A stretch of DNA of 35,324 bases from Desulfobacterales bacterium S7086C20 (lineage in GTDB: Bacteria; Desulfobacterota; Desulfobacteria; Desulfobacterales; C00003060), in the NCBI GenBank assembly GCA_001751075.1, contig MAVP01000008.1:1-35324 (forward strand), written 5' to 3'. The notes under the pieces are model-generated. The model was not told where the DNA came from and made no database searches. It saw only the letters and a program-made list of their open reading frames with translations. Positions 1 through 8,338 of this stretch are shown here, piece after piece. Numbering within the stretch: position 1 is the first letter of the stretch; each line of letters opens with the position of its first letter. A program made the position numbers and the translations under genes.

Positions 1-417
1 ATTATTACGGTAGGGGTCTTCTCTCTAACAAACAAGGAATTCACCCTTCCTATCATTGCCGCCTTACTTACCATTATCGGATATTCCCTAAATGATACGA
101 TTATTGTCTTTGACCGCATCCGTGAAAATACTCGCAAACACCACAAGCAGCCGTATCATGAAATCATAAACCGAAGTATTAACGAGACATTAAGCCGAAC
201 ACTGCTAACCTCAGCAACAACCATGACTGTCATTGTAGCCCTCTTTTTGTTAGGAGGCGGCATCATTCACGATTTTGCCTTTGCCCTGATTATCGGTGTC
301 AGCATAGGAACTTATTCCTCCATTTATGTTGCAAGCCCGGTACTTCTAATATGGCAACAAGCTACAAAAACATCAAAAACGACATTGAAACATCGTATCA
401 AACCAAAGCGAAGATAA
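1..417 (+). CDS. secF: Protein translocase subunit SecF (3' part, truncated by window start)
   Basis: Frame 1 is open from base 1: ...LTIIGYSLNDTIIVFDRIRENTRK...NRSINETLSRTLLTSATTMTVIVALFLLGG, matching the SecF/RND signature; the listed 223..417 ORF is its internal-Met tail. Confidence 0.95.
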   Translation: MITVGVFSLTNKEFTLPIIAALLTIIGYSLNDTIIVFDRIRENTRKHHKQPYHEIINRSINETLSRTLLTSATTMTVIVALFLLGGGIIHDFAFALIIGVSIGTYSSIYVASPVLLIWQQATKTSKTTLKHRIKPKRR

Positions 418-450
418 GGCATAACTTGATCAGAAACGGAGGGGGGCACT

Positions 451-1278
451 ATGTGTAATCTTTACACACACCGGATCTGGCAAGGATTCGTTCTAACTAT
501 TATTCTTGTTCTAATGCTGCCGGCCTGTACTTCATTCAAGGGGATGTTCGGTCCAGAGGAAGATCCAAAGATAGCCGCACTTCAACGGGAAACTCGCCAA
601 GTTTCAAGATCGAATACGGCCACCCAAAGGGCCGTAAAAGACCTCTACAACAAGCTCGACACCCTGGACGACAAACTCTTGGATATAGAAGAAAAGCTCG
701 AAGACCTGGCAGACCGGGAGCCCATCTTAATTACACCAGGCAAGATCACATTGCCGTCTAATGCAGAGCAAAAGGACCAGGAACGTATAACCAGCGAGAA
801 AATAGAATCCCCTGAAAAAGAAAAACCCCCAACGACCGTACCCAAGAAAAGGGGCGTTGTGAAAGAGAAAAGGAGGTCCGTTTCTTCCACAAAACCAACC
901 CCAGAGGTCGAATACAACAAGGCATACAAGGCATACACTTCTACGCGCTATGACGAGGCCCTTGCATTGTTTAATGAACTCCTGAAAGAGCACCCAACGC
1001 ATCACCTTGCCGACAATGCACAATATTGGATTGGGGAAATTTACTATGATATCGAAAACTTCCCAAAGGCAATCCTTTCCTTTAAGGAGGTTGTAACCAA
1101 ATACCCACAAGAAAATAAGGCTGCTGACGCATTACTGAAGATCGGCTACGCCTACAGTGCACTGGATGATCCGAGTAATGCCCGTACCTTCCTAAAAAGG
1201 GTTATAAAAAACTATCCTTTCAGCGATGCAGAAGCCAAGGCAAGGGCAAAGTTGAAAGAACTCGAAAATCTGCGCTAA
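451..1278 (+). CDS. cpoB: Tol-Pal system protein CpoB/YbgF-like, with lipobox (LPAC) N-terminus, coiled coil and C-terminal TPRs
   Basis: Signal peptide ending LMLPAC, coiled coil, then YNKAYKAYTSTRYDEALALFNELLKEHPTHHLADNAQYWIGEIYYDIENFPKAILSFKEVVTKYP typical of YbgF. Confidence 0.85.
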   Translation: MCNLYTHRIWQGFVLTIILVLMLPACTSFKGMFGPEEDPKIAALQRETRQVSRSNTATQRAVKDLYNKLDTLDDKLLDIEEKLEDLADREPILITPGKITLPSNAEQKDQERITSEKIESPEKEKPPTTVPKKRGVVKEKRRSVSSTKPTPEVEYNKAYKAYTSTRYDEALALFNELLKEHPTHHLADNAQYWIGEIYYDIENFPKAILSFKEVVTKYPQENKAADALLKIGYAYSALDDPSNARTFLKRVIKNYPFSDAEAKARAKLKELENLR

Positions 1279-1300
1279 GGAAGGTAGCGCCCTAACCGAA

Positions 1301-2392
1301 ATGAACTCTCTGGCATTCTGGCTTGCGCTAAAGGAAATACGGGGGATAGGCAATCGGCTCTTCCTGCAACTGATTGAACATTTTGGCGAACCGGAAAATA
1401 TCTTAAACGCCTCTCGGAAAGAACTTCAAGCGGCAGGGAGAATACCAGAGGCCCTCGCATCACGTATCGTAAAACATAAAGTTCACGCACACATTAAAGA
1501 AGAACTTGAACTTGTATCCGCAAACAACGGCAATTTAATTACTTTTTTAGATCCTAACTACCCTGCCCTCTTGCGCCAGATCGCCGACCCTCCTCCATAT
1601 CTCTATGTGTACGGCAACCTCCGTCCTGACAGCGCCAATATCGCCATTGTAGGATCGCGAAACGCCACCACATATGGACGAACAACAACTGAGCGTTTGA
1701 GTGCGAATCTGGCTTCCTGCGGCCTTACAATAGTCAGTGGTATGGCTAGGGGGATTGACTCCGCCGCCCACAGGGGGGCATTATCCGCTCAGGGTGAGAC
1801 AATTGCAGTGTTGGGGTGCGGACTTGGCACCATCTATCCTCCAGAAAATAAAAGGCTTTTTCACGAAATTGCCAAGAACGGGGCCGTTATTTCTGAGTTT
1901 GCCTTTCATGCACCACCAGAGGCCCATCATTTTCCAATACGAAACCGCATTATCAGTGGGCTTGCCTTGGGAACTGTTATCGTGGAAGCAACGCAGAAAA
2001 GTGGAAGTCTCATCACGGCTCGACTTGCTGCAGAACAGGGTCGAGAAGTCTTTGCCGTCCCGGGAAGCATTACGTCCTTTAAGAGTATGGGTACCCACAA
2101 GTTGATAAAGCAAGGCGCAAAATTGGTAGAACATGTAAATGACATTTTAGAAGAACTCAATATCAAGGAAAAGGCCGCTCGCCCTGGGCATCCAAAGCAA
2201 CCTGTCATAGAAACGACAGCTGAAGAAAAAAGAATACTTGATGAACTGAGTCCATATCCGATACATATAGACAATATCCTCAGGCAGGTGCCATTATCTC
2301 CGGGCAAGGTTTCGAGCCTACTGCTTCAGCTGGAATTAAAAGGGCTGGTAAACCAAAGTCCCGGCAAACTTTTTGCTAGGTTTGAAGGCTGA
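1301..2392 (+). CDS. dprA: DNA-processing protein DprA
   Basis: IVGSRNATTYGRTTTERLSANLASCGLTIVSGMARGIDSAAHRGAL...TIAVLGCGLGTIYPPENKRLF...ARLAAEQGREVFAVPGSI; C-terminal winged-helix-like tail. Confidence 0.96.
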   Translation: MNSLAFWLALKEIRGIGNRLFLQLIEHFGEPENILNASRKELQAAGRIPEALASRIVKHKVHAHIKEELELVSANNGNLITFLDPNYPALLRQIADPPPYLYVYGNLRPDSANIAIVGSRNATTYGRTTTERLSANLASCGLTIVSGMARGIDSAAHRGALSAQGETIAVLGCGLGTIYPPENKRLFHEIAKNGAVISEFAFHAPPEAHHFPIRNRIISGLALGTVIVEATQKSGSLITARLAAEQGREVFAVPGSITSFKSMGTHKLIKQGAKLVEHVNDILEELNIKEKAARPGHPKQPVIETTAEEKRILDELSPYPIHIDNILRQVPLSPGKVSSLLLQLELKGLVNQSPGKLFARFEG

Positions 2393-2580
2393 TCAGTTGC
2401 CGGTTGTCCCGCCTACGCTTTGAGAAGCTTCGGCGCGGCAAGCAGTGATTAGTTGCTGGTTGTCAGTTTGAACATTTTGAACAAGCGAAGCAATTGAACG
2501 TCTTGAACCTTTTGCCTTGAACCTGTGAACGTACAAACCCCGGAACCTATAAACCTAAACAGCACTAGAAAGGACTACTC

Positions 2581-4878
2581 TTGAGTAAATCACTTGTCAT
2601 CGTTGAATCACCCACAAAGACCAGAACGCTAAAGAAGTATCTGGGACCCAACTTTGATGTAGCATCCACTGTTGGACACATCAAGGATCTTCCGGTAAAG
2701 GAGCTTGGTATCTCCATAGAGGAAGGATTCAAACCAAAATACGACGTTATTCAAGGCAAGGAAAAGGTCATCCGCTCCCTAAAAAAGGCCGCTGCCAACC
2801 TTGAGGATATTTACCTGGCGCCCGACCCGGATCGGGAGGGAGAGGCTATAGCCTGGCATACCGCGGAAGTGCTGAAAAAAAAGGGACGCAAGTTCTATCG
2901 TGTCCTTTTTTATGAACTTACCAAAGACGGCATCCGCACCGCCATGAAAAGCCCTACACAGCTTGATCGGAACAAGTTTGATTCCCAACAGACAAGGAGA
3001 ATCCTTGACCGTCTTGTTGGTTATCAGATCTCTCCGGTGCTATGGAAAAAGGTTCAGCGAGGCTTAAGTGCTGGCCGCGTTCAGTCAGTAACAGTTCGAA
3101 TAATCTGCGACCGAGAGAGACAGGTCCAGGCCTTCGAACCAATGGAATACTGGAGCATTACGGCACAACTGGAAGGTGACGACCCGCCGGCATTTTTTGC
3201 CAAGCTAACAAAAAAGAACAACAAAAAGATCACGATCCCAAATGAAAAGGCAGCAACGGCAATCTTAAAGGATCTAGAAAGCGCGGCCTTTACAATAGAG
3301 AAAGTCCAAAAAAAGGCACAACGCAGAAGACCCTTGGCGCCTTTTACCACCAGCAAGCTTCAGCAGGAAGCGATTCGAAAGCTCCGTTTTTCGGCCAGAA
3401 AAACGATGACCGTTGCCCAACAGCTCTACGAAGGTCTGGAAATGGGCCCAGGAGAACCGACAGGCCTTATTACATACATGCGAACCGATTCTACTCGTAT
3501 CGCCCAAGAGGCGGTTGACGAATCCAGACAACTGATCCAACAGGACTTTGGCAACGAATATATTCCAAATACACCTAACATCTTTAAAAATAAAAAGGGC
3601 GCGCAAGATGCCCACGAGGCTATACGACCTACTTCCGTATTTCGGAAGCCGGAAGAGATTTCCCGGTTTCTTACACCGGATCAACTGGCCCTTTATGACT
3701 TGATCTGGAAACGTTTTGTGGCATCTCAGATGAAACCCGCAGTTTTTGACCAAACATCGATTACCATATCCGCCCCTCCTTATACCTTTCATGTCTCCGG
3801 ATCTATTCTCCGTTTCCCCGGTTTTATGGCCCTCTATATTGCGTCAAGTGAAGACGAAACCTCCTTAAACGGCAAGGAAACAACGCTACCTCCACTATCG
3901 GAACAGATGGTCCTTAAGTGTCACAAAATTGATCCGAAACAGCACTTTACCCAGCCACCTCCACGGTTTTCCGAGGCCTCTCTGGTCAAGGAGCTGGAAG
4001 AAAATGGCATTGGCAGGCCAAGCACCTATGCCGCTATCTTGTCCACTATCAGGGGCAAGGGATACGTAGATCTGATCAAGGGCTATTTCAGGCCGACAGA
4101 ACTCGGCTTTATTGTCAACGACCTTCTGATGGAAGGGTTTCCAGACATCTTGGATGTCGATTTTACAGCTCAATTAGAAGAGAATCTCGACAACATCGAA
4201 CAAGGAACAACGGATTCTATGACTGTACTCAAAGAATTTTATCGCTCTTTCAGCAAAAGCCTGGAACAGGCGGAAAAACAGCTACAAGGCGTTAAAGGCG
4301 AAGGGCTTTCTGTTGATATCCAGTGTCCGATATGCAACAAACCTATGAAAATCAAGTTAGGGAAAAATGGTCCCTTTATCGCCTGTTCCGGCTACCCGGA
4401 GTGTACTTTTACACAAAATTACAACCGTAATGAGAAGGGTGTAATTGAAGCCGCTCGCCCTAAAAAAGACGAGCCGACAGATGAAATATGCGAAAAATGT
4501 AAAAGCTCAATGGTTAAAAAAGAAGGACGTTTTGGTCCATTCCTGGCATGCTCTGCCTATCCAGAGTGCAAGAATACACGCTCATTAGGAGGAAGCAACC
4601 AGACTAAGTCCGAGCCGACCGGAGTCAGATGCCCGGAGAAGAGATGTGACGGCGACCTTGTTTCTCGCCGAACAAAAAAGGGAAAGCCTTTCTACGGTTG
4701 CAACCGTTACCCCGCTTGTACCTTCGCCCTTTGGAATAAACCGGTACCACAGCCGTGCCCCAAATGCGGTGCTCATTTTGTCATAGAACGAAAAACCAAA
4801 AGGGATGGATTACACTTAAAATGTTTCGATAAAACATGTAGTTATAAGGAGTTACGGGATTCGGATGAGCTAGAGTGA
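2581..4878 (+). CDS. topA: DNA topoisomerase I (TTG start), with C-terminal zinc-finger repeats
   Basis: MSKSLVIVESPTKTRTLKKYLG..., PDREGEAIAWH, GLITYMRTDSTR, and C-terminal CPICNKPM...GPFIACSGYPEC style Topo-C zinc ribbons. Confidence 0.97.
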   Translation: MSKSLVIVESPTKTRTLKKYLGPNFDVASTVGHIKDLPVKELGISIEEGFKPKYDVIQGKEKVIRSLKKAAANLEDIYLAPDPDREGEAIAWHTAEVLKKKGRKFYRVLFYELTKDGIRTAMKSPTQLDRNKFDSQQTRRILDRLVGYQISPVLWKKVQRGLSAGRVQSVTVRIICDRERQVQAFEPMEYWSITAQLEGDDPPAFFAKLTKKNNKKITIPNEKAATAILKDLESAAFTIEKVQKKAQRRRPLAPFTTSKLQQEAIRKLRFSARKTMTVAQQLYEGLEMGPGEPTGLITYMRTDSTRIAQEAVDESRQLIQQDFGNEYIPNTPNIFKNKKGAQDAHEAIRPTSVFRKPEEISRFLTPDQLALYDLIWKRFVASQMKPAVFDQTSITISAPPYTFHVSGSILRFPGFMALYIASSEDETSLNGKETTLPPLSEQMVLKCHKIDPKQHFTQPPPRFSEASLVKELEENGIGRPSTYAAILSTIRGKGYVDLIKGYFRPTELGFIVNDLLMEGFPDILDVDFTAQLEENLDNIEQGTTDSMTVLKEFYRSFSKSLEQAEKQLQGVKGEGLSVDIQCPICNKPMKIKLGKNGPFIACSGYPECTFTQNYNRNEKGVIEAARPKKDEPTDEICEKCKSSMVKKEGRFGPFLACSAYPECKNTRSLGGSNQTKSEPTGVRCPEKRCDGDLVSRRTKKGKPFYGCNRYPACTFALWNKPVPQPCPKCGAHFVIERKTKRDGLHLKCFDKTCSYKELRDSDELE

Positions 4879-5096
4879 GTATAAGGATTCTTCTTGCAGA
4901 CGATCATACAATCATGCAGGTAGGCCTTTGCGCCTTGATCGAGAAAGAATCTGATATGAAGATAATCGCAGAGGCTGTAAATGGACGCGAGACAGAAAAG
5001 TTAAGTGCCGGCCGTTTGCCCCATGTAGTGATCATGGATATCAGTATGCCAGATCTAAACGGCATACGCCATGGCTTGACCTCCCTCCAACATTGA
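4875..5096 (+). pseudogene. Truncated NarL/FixJ-type response regulator receiver fragment (about 70 aa, no HTH)
   Basis: SIRILLADDHTIMQVGLCALIEKESDMKIIAEAVNGRE...HVVIMDISMPDLNGI is a clear receiver N-terminal half, then breaks off two bases before repeat element R1. Confidence 0.75.
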
Positions 5097-5097
5097 C

Positions 5098-5246
5098 GAC
5101 TTCGCAAAAAGTCCATCTGAGGTGTACGATAAGTACGCCTCATTCCTCAAGATAGCGCCACTGAAGTGGCTTGAGGACAGTATGCGCGCCTTGCATCCGG
5201 AGCTTTTTACTGTGTCGTCTGTTTGTGGACTTTTTACGAGTCCATC
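5098..5246. repeat. Intergenic inverted-terminus repeat element R1 (~149 bp)
   Basis: Ends GACTTCGCAAAAAGTCCATC ... TGGACTTTTTACGAGTCCATC; interior shared with R2 (29078..29227) in opposite orientation (e.g. TACGATAAGTACG, CTCATTCCTCAAG, GCCTTGCATC, CTTTTTACTGTGTCGTCTGTTTGTGGACTTTTTACGAGTCCATC). Confidence 0.9.
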
Positions 5247-5334
5247 AACATTGACTTTTTCATAGATTTATACTACTTTAATGTAATATCTCGTAAGTTT
5301 TCAATAACTCAGAGTACGGAGAATATTTTTAACT

Positions 5335-7284
5335 ATGACCATCGATTTTGAGGATCTTAAAGTCATCTCATTTGAAACACGCCAAGCCGACAAGATCGCC
5401 GATCTTATCATTCAGGCAGGAGGCCGACCAGTCGTTGTGCCAAGCATGCGTGAAGTCCCTCTTGAACAAAACACAGAGGCACTCCGGTTTGCCAAATTAC
5501 TCCTTGCAGGCTGGATTGACGCCTTGGCGCTTATGACGGGAGTGGGCACAAGGCTTTTGGTAGAAAGTGTTGCCACTAAATATGACACAGGGCAATTCAT
5601 TGAGGCTCTAAGGCAAACGGAAATCATCGCCCTTGGTCCCAAACCTGTTGCAGCATTGCAAGAACTCGGGTTATCACCCACAATTAGCGTTCCAGAACCA
5701 TATACGTGGCATGACTTGCTTGACATATTGGATGAAAAATACCCGATAACCGAGAAACGCATAGCAGTCCAGGAATATGGACAATCAAATCCGGAATTGG
5801 TTGAAGGACTCAGGGAACGTGGGGCTGAGGTAATAAGTGTGCCTCTTTATCGCTGGGAATTGCCCGAAGACCTAACTCCTCTGCATAACGCCGCCAGGGA
5901 TATCATTTCTGAGAACCCCAGGAAGGTAGACTTGTGCCTCTTTACCAGCGCCACACAGGTCCGTCATCTTTTTAAAGTTGCCGAGATGGATGGTATAGCG
6001 GAGCAACTACGTGAGGCATTCAAGAAGGTTTGTATCGCCTCCGTTGGACCTATCGCGAGCAGAGCTATTGCAGAACAAGGTCTGACTGTCGATTTCGAAC
6101 CGGATAGAACGAATATGGTTCATCTGGTCCGCGAGACAGCACGCCGCGGGAAAGATTTGTTGCTAAAGAAACGTACAGCTTTTGCAAATGGCATTAACAC
6201 GAATGAATGGCGCCTTACGGATATGATATGGGAAAAACAACCCGGCAAGGTCTCCCCTGCCAAGGATTCTGTCTTTGTCAAGGCATGCCGATGCGAAAAA
6301 ACTCCTTACACACCTATTTGGATAATGAGACAGGCCGGACGATATCAGCGGGAATATCTCAAGATTCGAAAAAATGTAACTATGCTCGAATTGTGTAAAA
6401 CTCCTGAACTTGCTGCCGAGGTAACCTTAATGGCTGTAGACCGACTCGGTGTCGATGCTGCGATTATCTTTGCTGATATTCTCCTTATCACCCAACCTAT
6501 GGGGTGTGATTTAGACTTTGTTAAAGGCCAAGGCCCTGTTATCTTTAATCCGATAAGCACACGCCAAGACGTAGATCGACTTCAAGAACCGGACGCAACT
6601 GAATTTACATATCTATTTGATGCCATCAAGATCACTCGCCGAGCCTTGAGGCCGGATATTGGATTGATAGGCTTTGCGGGAGCGCCATTTACGATTGCAT
6701 CCTATATGATAGAAGGGGGCAAATCCGCCAATTATGCGAAAACCAAGACCATGATGTATCAGGATAAGGGGGCATGGGATGCCCTGATGGAAAAACTGAC
6801 CAATGTTTTAGTAGAATATCTTAATGGCCAGATCGCTTCAGGCGCTGATGTAGTCCAGATCTTCGACAGTTGGGTAGGTTCCCTGTCTCCCGATGATTAC
6901 AAATTGTACGTAATGCCCCACGTAAAGCAACTAATCAGTCGTATTGACAAATCCGCCCCCGTAATCAATTTTAGCACCGGCAATCCCATGCTTTTGCCAT
7001 TGATGAAAGAAGCCGGCGGTGATGTGATTGGCCTTGACTGGCGTTGCGATCTTGCACAGGCCTGGTCTTTATTAGGCAACGACGTTGCTGTGATGGGAAA
7101 TATGGACCCGGTGGTGCTTTATACATCCGCCGAACAAATACGCGCCCAGGTTCAAAAGATCTTGGATAAGGCCGAAGGACGTCCAGGTCACATCTTCAAT
7201 TTGGGCCATGGGATCCTTCCCGATATGCCCCCGGAGAACGTAGCCGAACTAGTGGATGCAGTGCATGAATTGTCCGCAAGGTGA
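5335..7284 (+). CDS. hemE: Fused uroporphyrinogen-III synthase (HemD) - uroporphyrinogen decarboxylase (HemE)
   Basis: Single 649-aa ORF: residues ~1-270 HemD-like (LCLFTSATQVRHLF...VCIASVGPIASRAIAEQGLTVDFEPDRTNMVHLVRE), residues ~310-649 HemE (IWIMRQAGRYQREY, FADILL, GFAGAPFTIASYMIEGG, NLGHGILPDMPPENV). Confidence 0.93.
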   Translation: MTIDFEDLKVISFETRQADKIADLIIQAGGRPVVVPSMREVPLEQNTEALRFAKLLLAGWIDALALMTGVGTRLLVESVATKYDTGQFIEALRQTEIIALGPKPVAALQELGLSPTISVPEPYTWHDLLDILDEKYPITEKRIAVQEYGQSNPELVEGLRERGAEVISVPLYRWELPEDLTPLHNAARDIISENPRKVDLCLFTSATQVRHLFKVAEMDGIAEQLREAFKKVCIASVGPIASRAIAEQGLTVDFEPDRTNMVHLVRETARRGKDLLLKKRTAFANGINTNEWRLTDMIWEKQPGKVSPAKDSVFVKACRCEKTPYTPIWIMRQAGRYQREYLKIRKNVTMLELCKTPELAAEVTLMAVDRLGVDAAIIFADILLITQPMGCDLDFVKGQGPVIFNPISTRQDVDRLQEPDATEFTYLFDAIKITRRALRPDIGLIGFAGAPFTIASYMIEGGKSANYAKTKTMMYQDKGAWDALMEKLTNVLVEYLNGQIASGADVVQIFDSWVGSLSPDDYKLYVMPHVKQLISRIDKSAPVINFSTGNPMLLPLMKEAGGDVIGLDWRCDLAQAWSLLGNDVAVMGNMDPVVLYTSAEQIRAQVQKILDKAEGRPGHIFNLGHGILPDMPPENVAELVDAVHELSAR

Positions 7285-8200
7285 TAGACTCGGAGATGCC
7301 GTACTACTAATCGCATTTGGCGGGCCCGAGTGCCTTGAAGATATCCGCCCATTCCTGGTCAAGGTCACCAAAGGCCGCGTTCCGGAAAAACGCCTTAAAA
7401 GCGTTGCCACTCATTATGAACTCTTTGGGGGGAAATCTCCTGTAAATGAGGTGACCTTTGCCCAGGCCGATGCCTTGAAAAAGGCGCTTGAGGGCAGCGG
7501 CGCCACCCTGCCCGTCTATGTGGGAATGAGAAACTGGCGCCCTTTTCTGGCAGACACACTCCGACAGATACACGACGATGGTGTTGGGTCTCTAGTAGGA
7601 ATGATTATGTCAGTATTTGAAAGTAAATCAAGCTGGGAACAGTATCAAACAGATGTTTCTGAGGCAATGAGTGAAACGGGAATTGATTTTAATGTATCCT
7701 ATACAAAACCTTTTTTTGACGAACCCGGCTTTGCCACAACAATGTCAAGACACATAACAGATTGCCTGAATAATGTTCCACAAAATCGTCGTGGCGCTAC
7801 ATACATTGTATTTACAGCCCACAGTCTGCCGCACAGCGATCCACAAGCACGTTTATATACAAAACAATTAAATGCCTCTTCAATACGTATAGCTGAGAGC
7901 TTGAGTCAAAGCAATTTTCAGATAGCCTATCAAAGTCGGAGTGGCAGACCCCAAGATCCGTGGCTTGAACCTGATGTTAATGATGTGTTAAAGAAGCTGG
8001 CCGAACAGGGTGTCAAGGATGTTGTAATTGCGCCCATCGGTTTTGTGTGTGACAATATTGAAGTACTATACGATCTGGATATCCAAGCCAAGGAAACTGC
8101 AAAAGGATCAGGAATCAATATGCTCCGAGCTAAAACCGTGAGCGATGATCCGGAGTTTATCAAAACAATGGCAGGGCTTGTAACCAGTGTTTTGACTTAA
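7256..8200 (+). CDS. hemH: Ferrochelatase HemH
   Basis: AVLLIAFGGPECLEDIRPFL, YVGMRNWRPF, YIVFTAHSLPHSD, YQSRSGRPQDPWLEPDV, VVIAPIGFVCDNIEVLYDLD. Start overlaps the hemE 3' end. Confidence 0.94.
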   Translation: MQCMNCPQGDRLGDAVLLIAFGGPECLEDIRPFLVKVTKGRVPEKRLKSVATHYELFGGKSPVNEVTFAQADALKKALEGSGATLPVYVGMRNWRPFLADTLRQIHDDGVGSLVGMIMSVFESKSSWEQYQTDVSEAMSETGIDFNVSYTKPFFDEPGFATTMSRHITDCLNNVPQNRRGATYIVFTAHSLPHSDPQARLYTKQLNASSIRIAESLSQSNFQIAYQSRSGRPQDPWLEPDVNDVLKKLAEQGVKDVVIAPIGFVCDNIEVLYDLDIQAKETAKGSGINMLRAKTVSDDPEFIKTMAGLVTSVLT

Positions 8201-8338
8201 GCAAAAGAGATCATCTCCAAAACGATTATATTTCTTGTTTGGAATATCGCTGTTTTCAACCGAATAACCTTTTTAGTGCCGGCTTGTCCGGGTTGGATAT
8301 TAGGAAAGAACAATTATTCAGGCTAAAACGGTGAACCT

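Noticed and set aside
3274-3792. 172-aa minus-strand ORF inside topA
   Set aside because: Fully antisense to topA with no domain signature.
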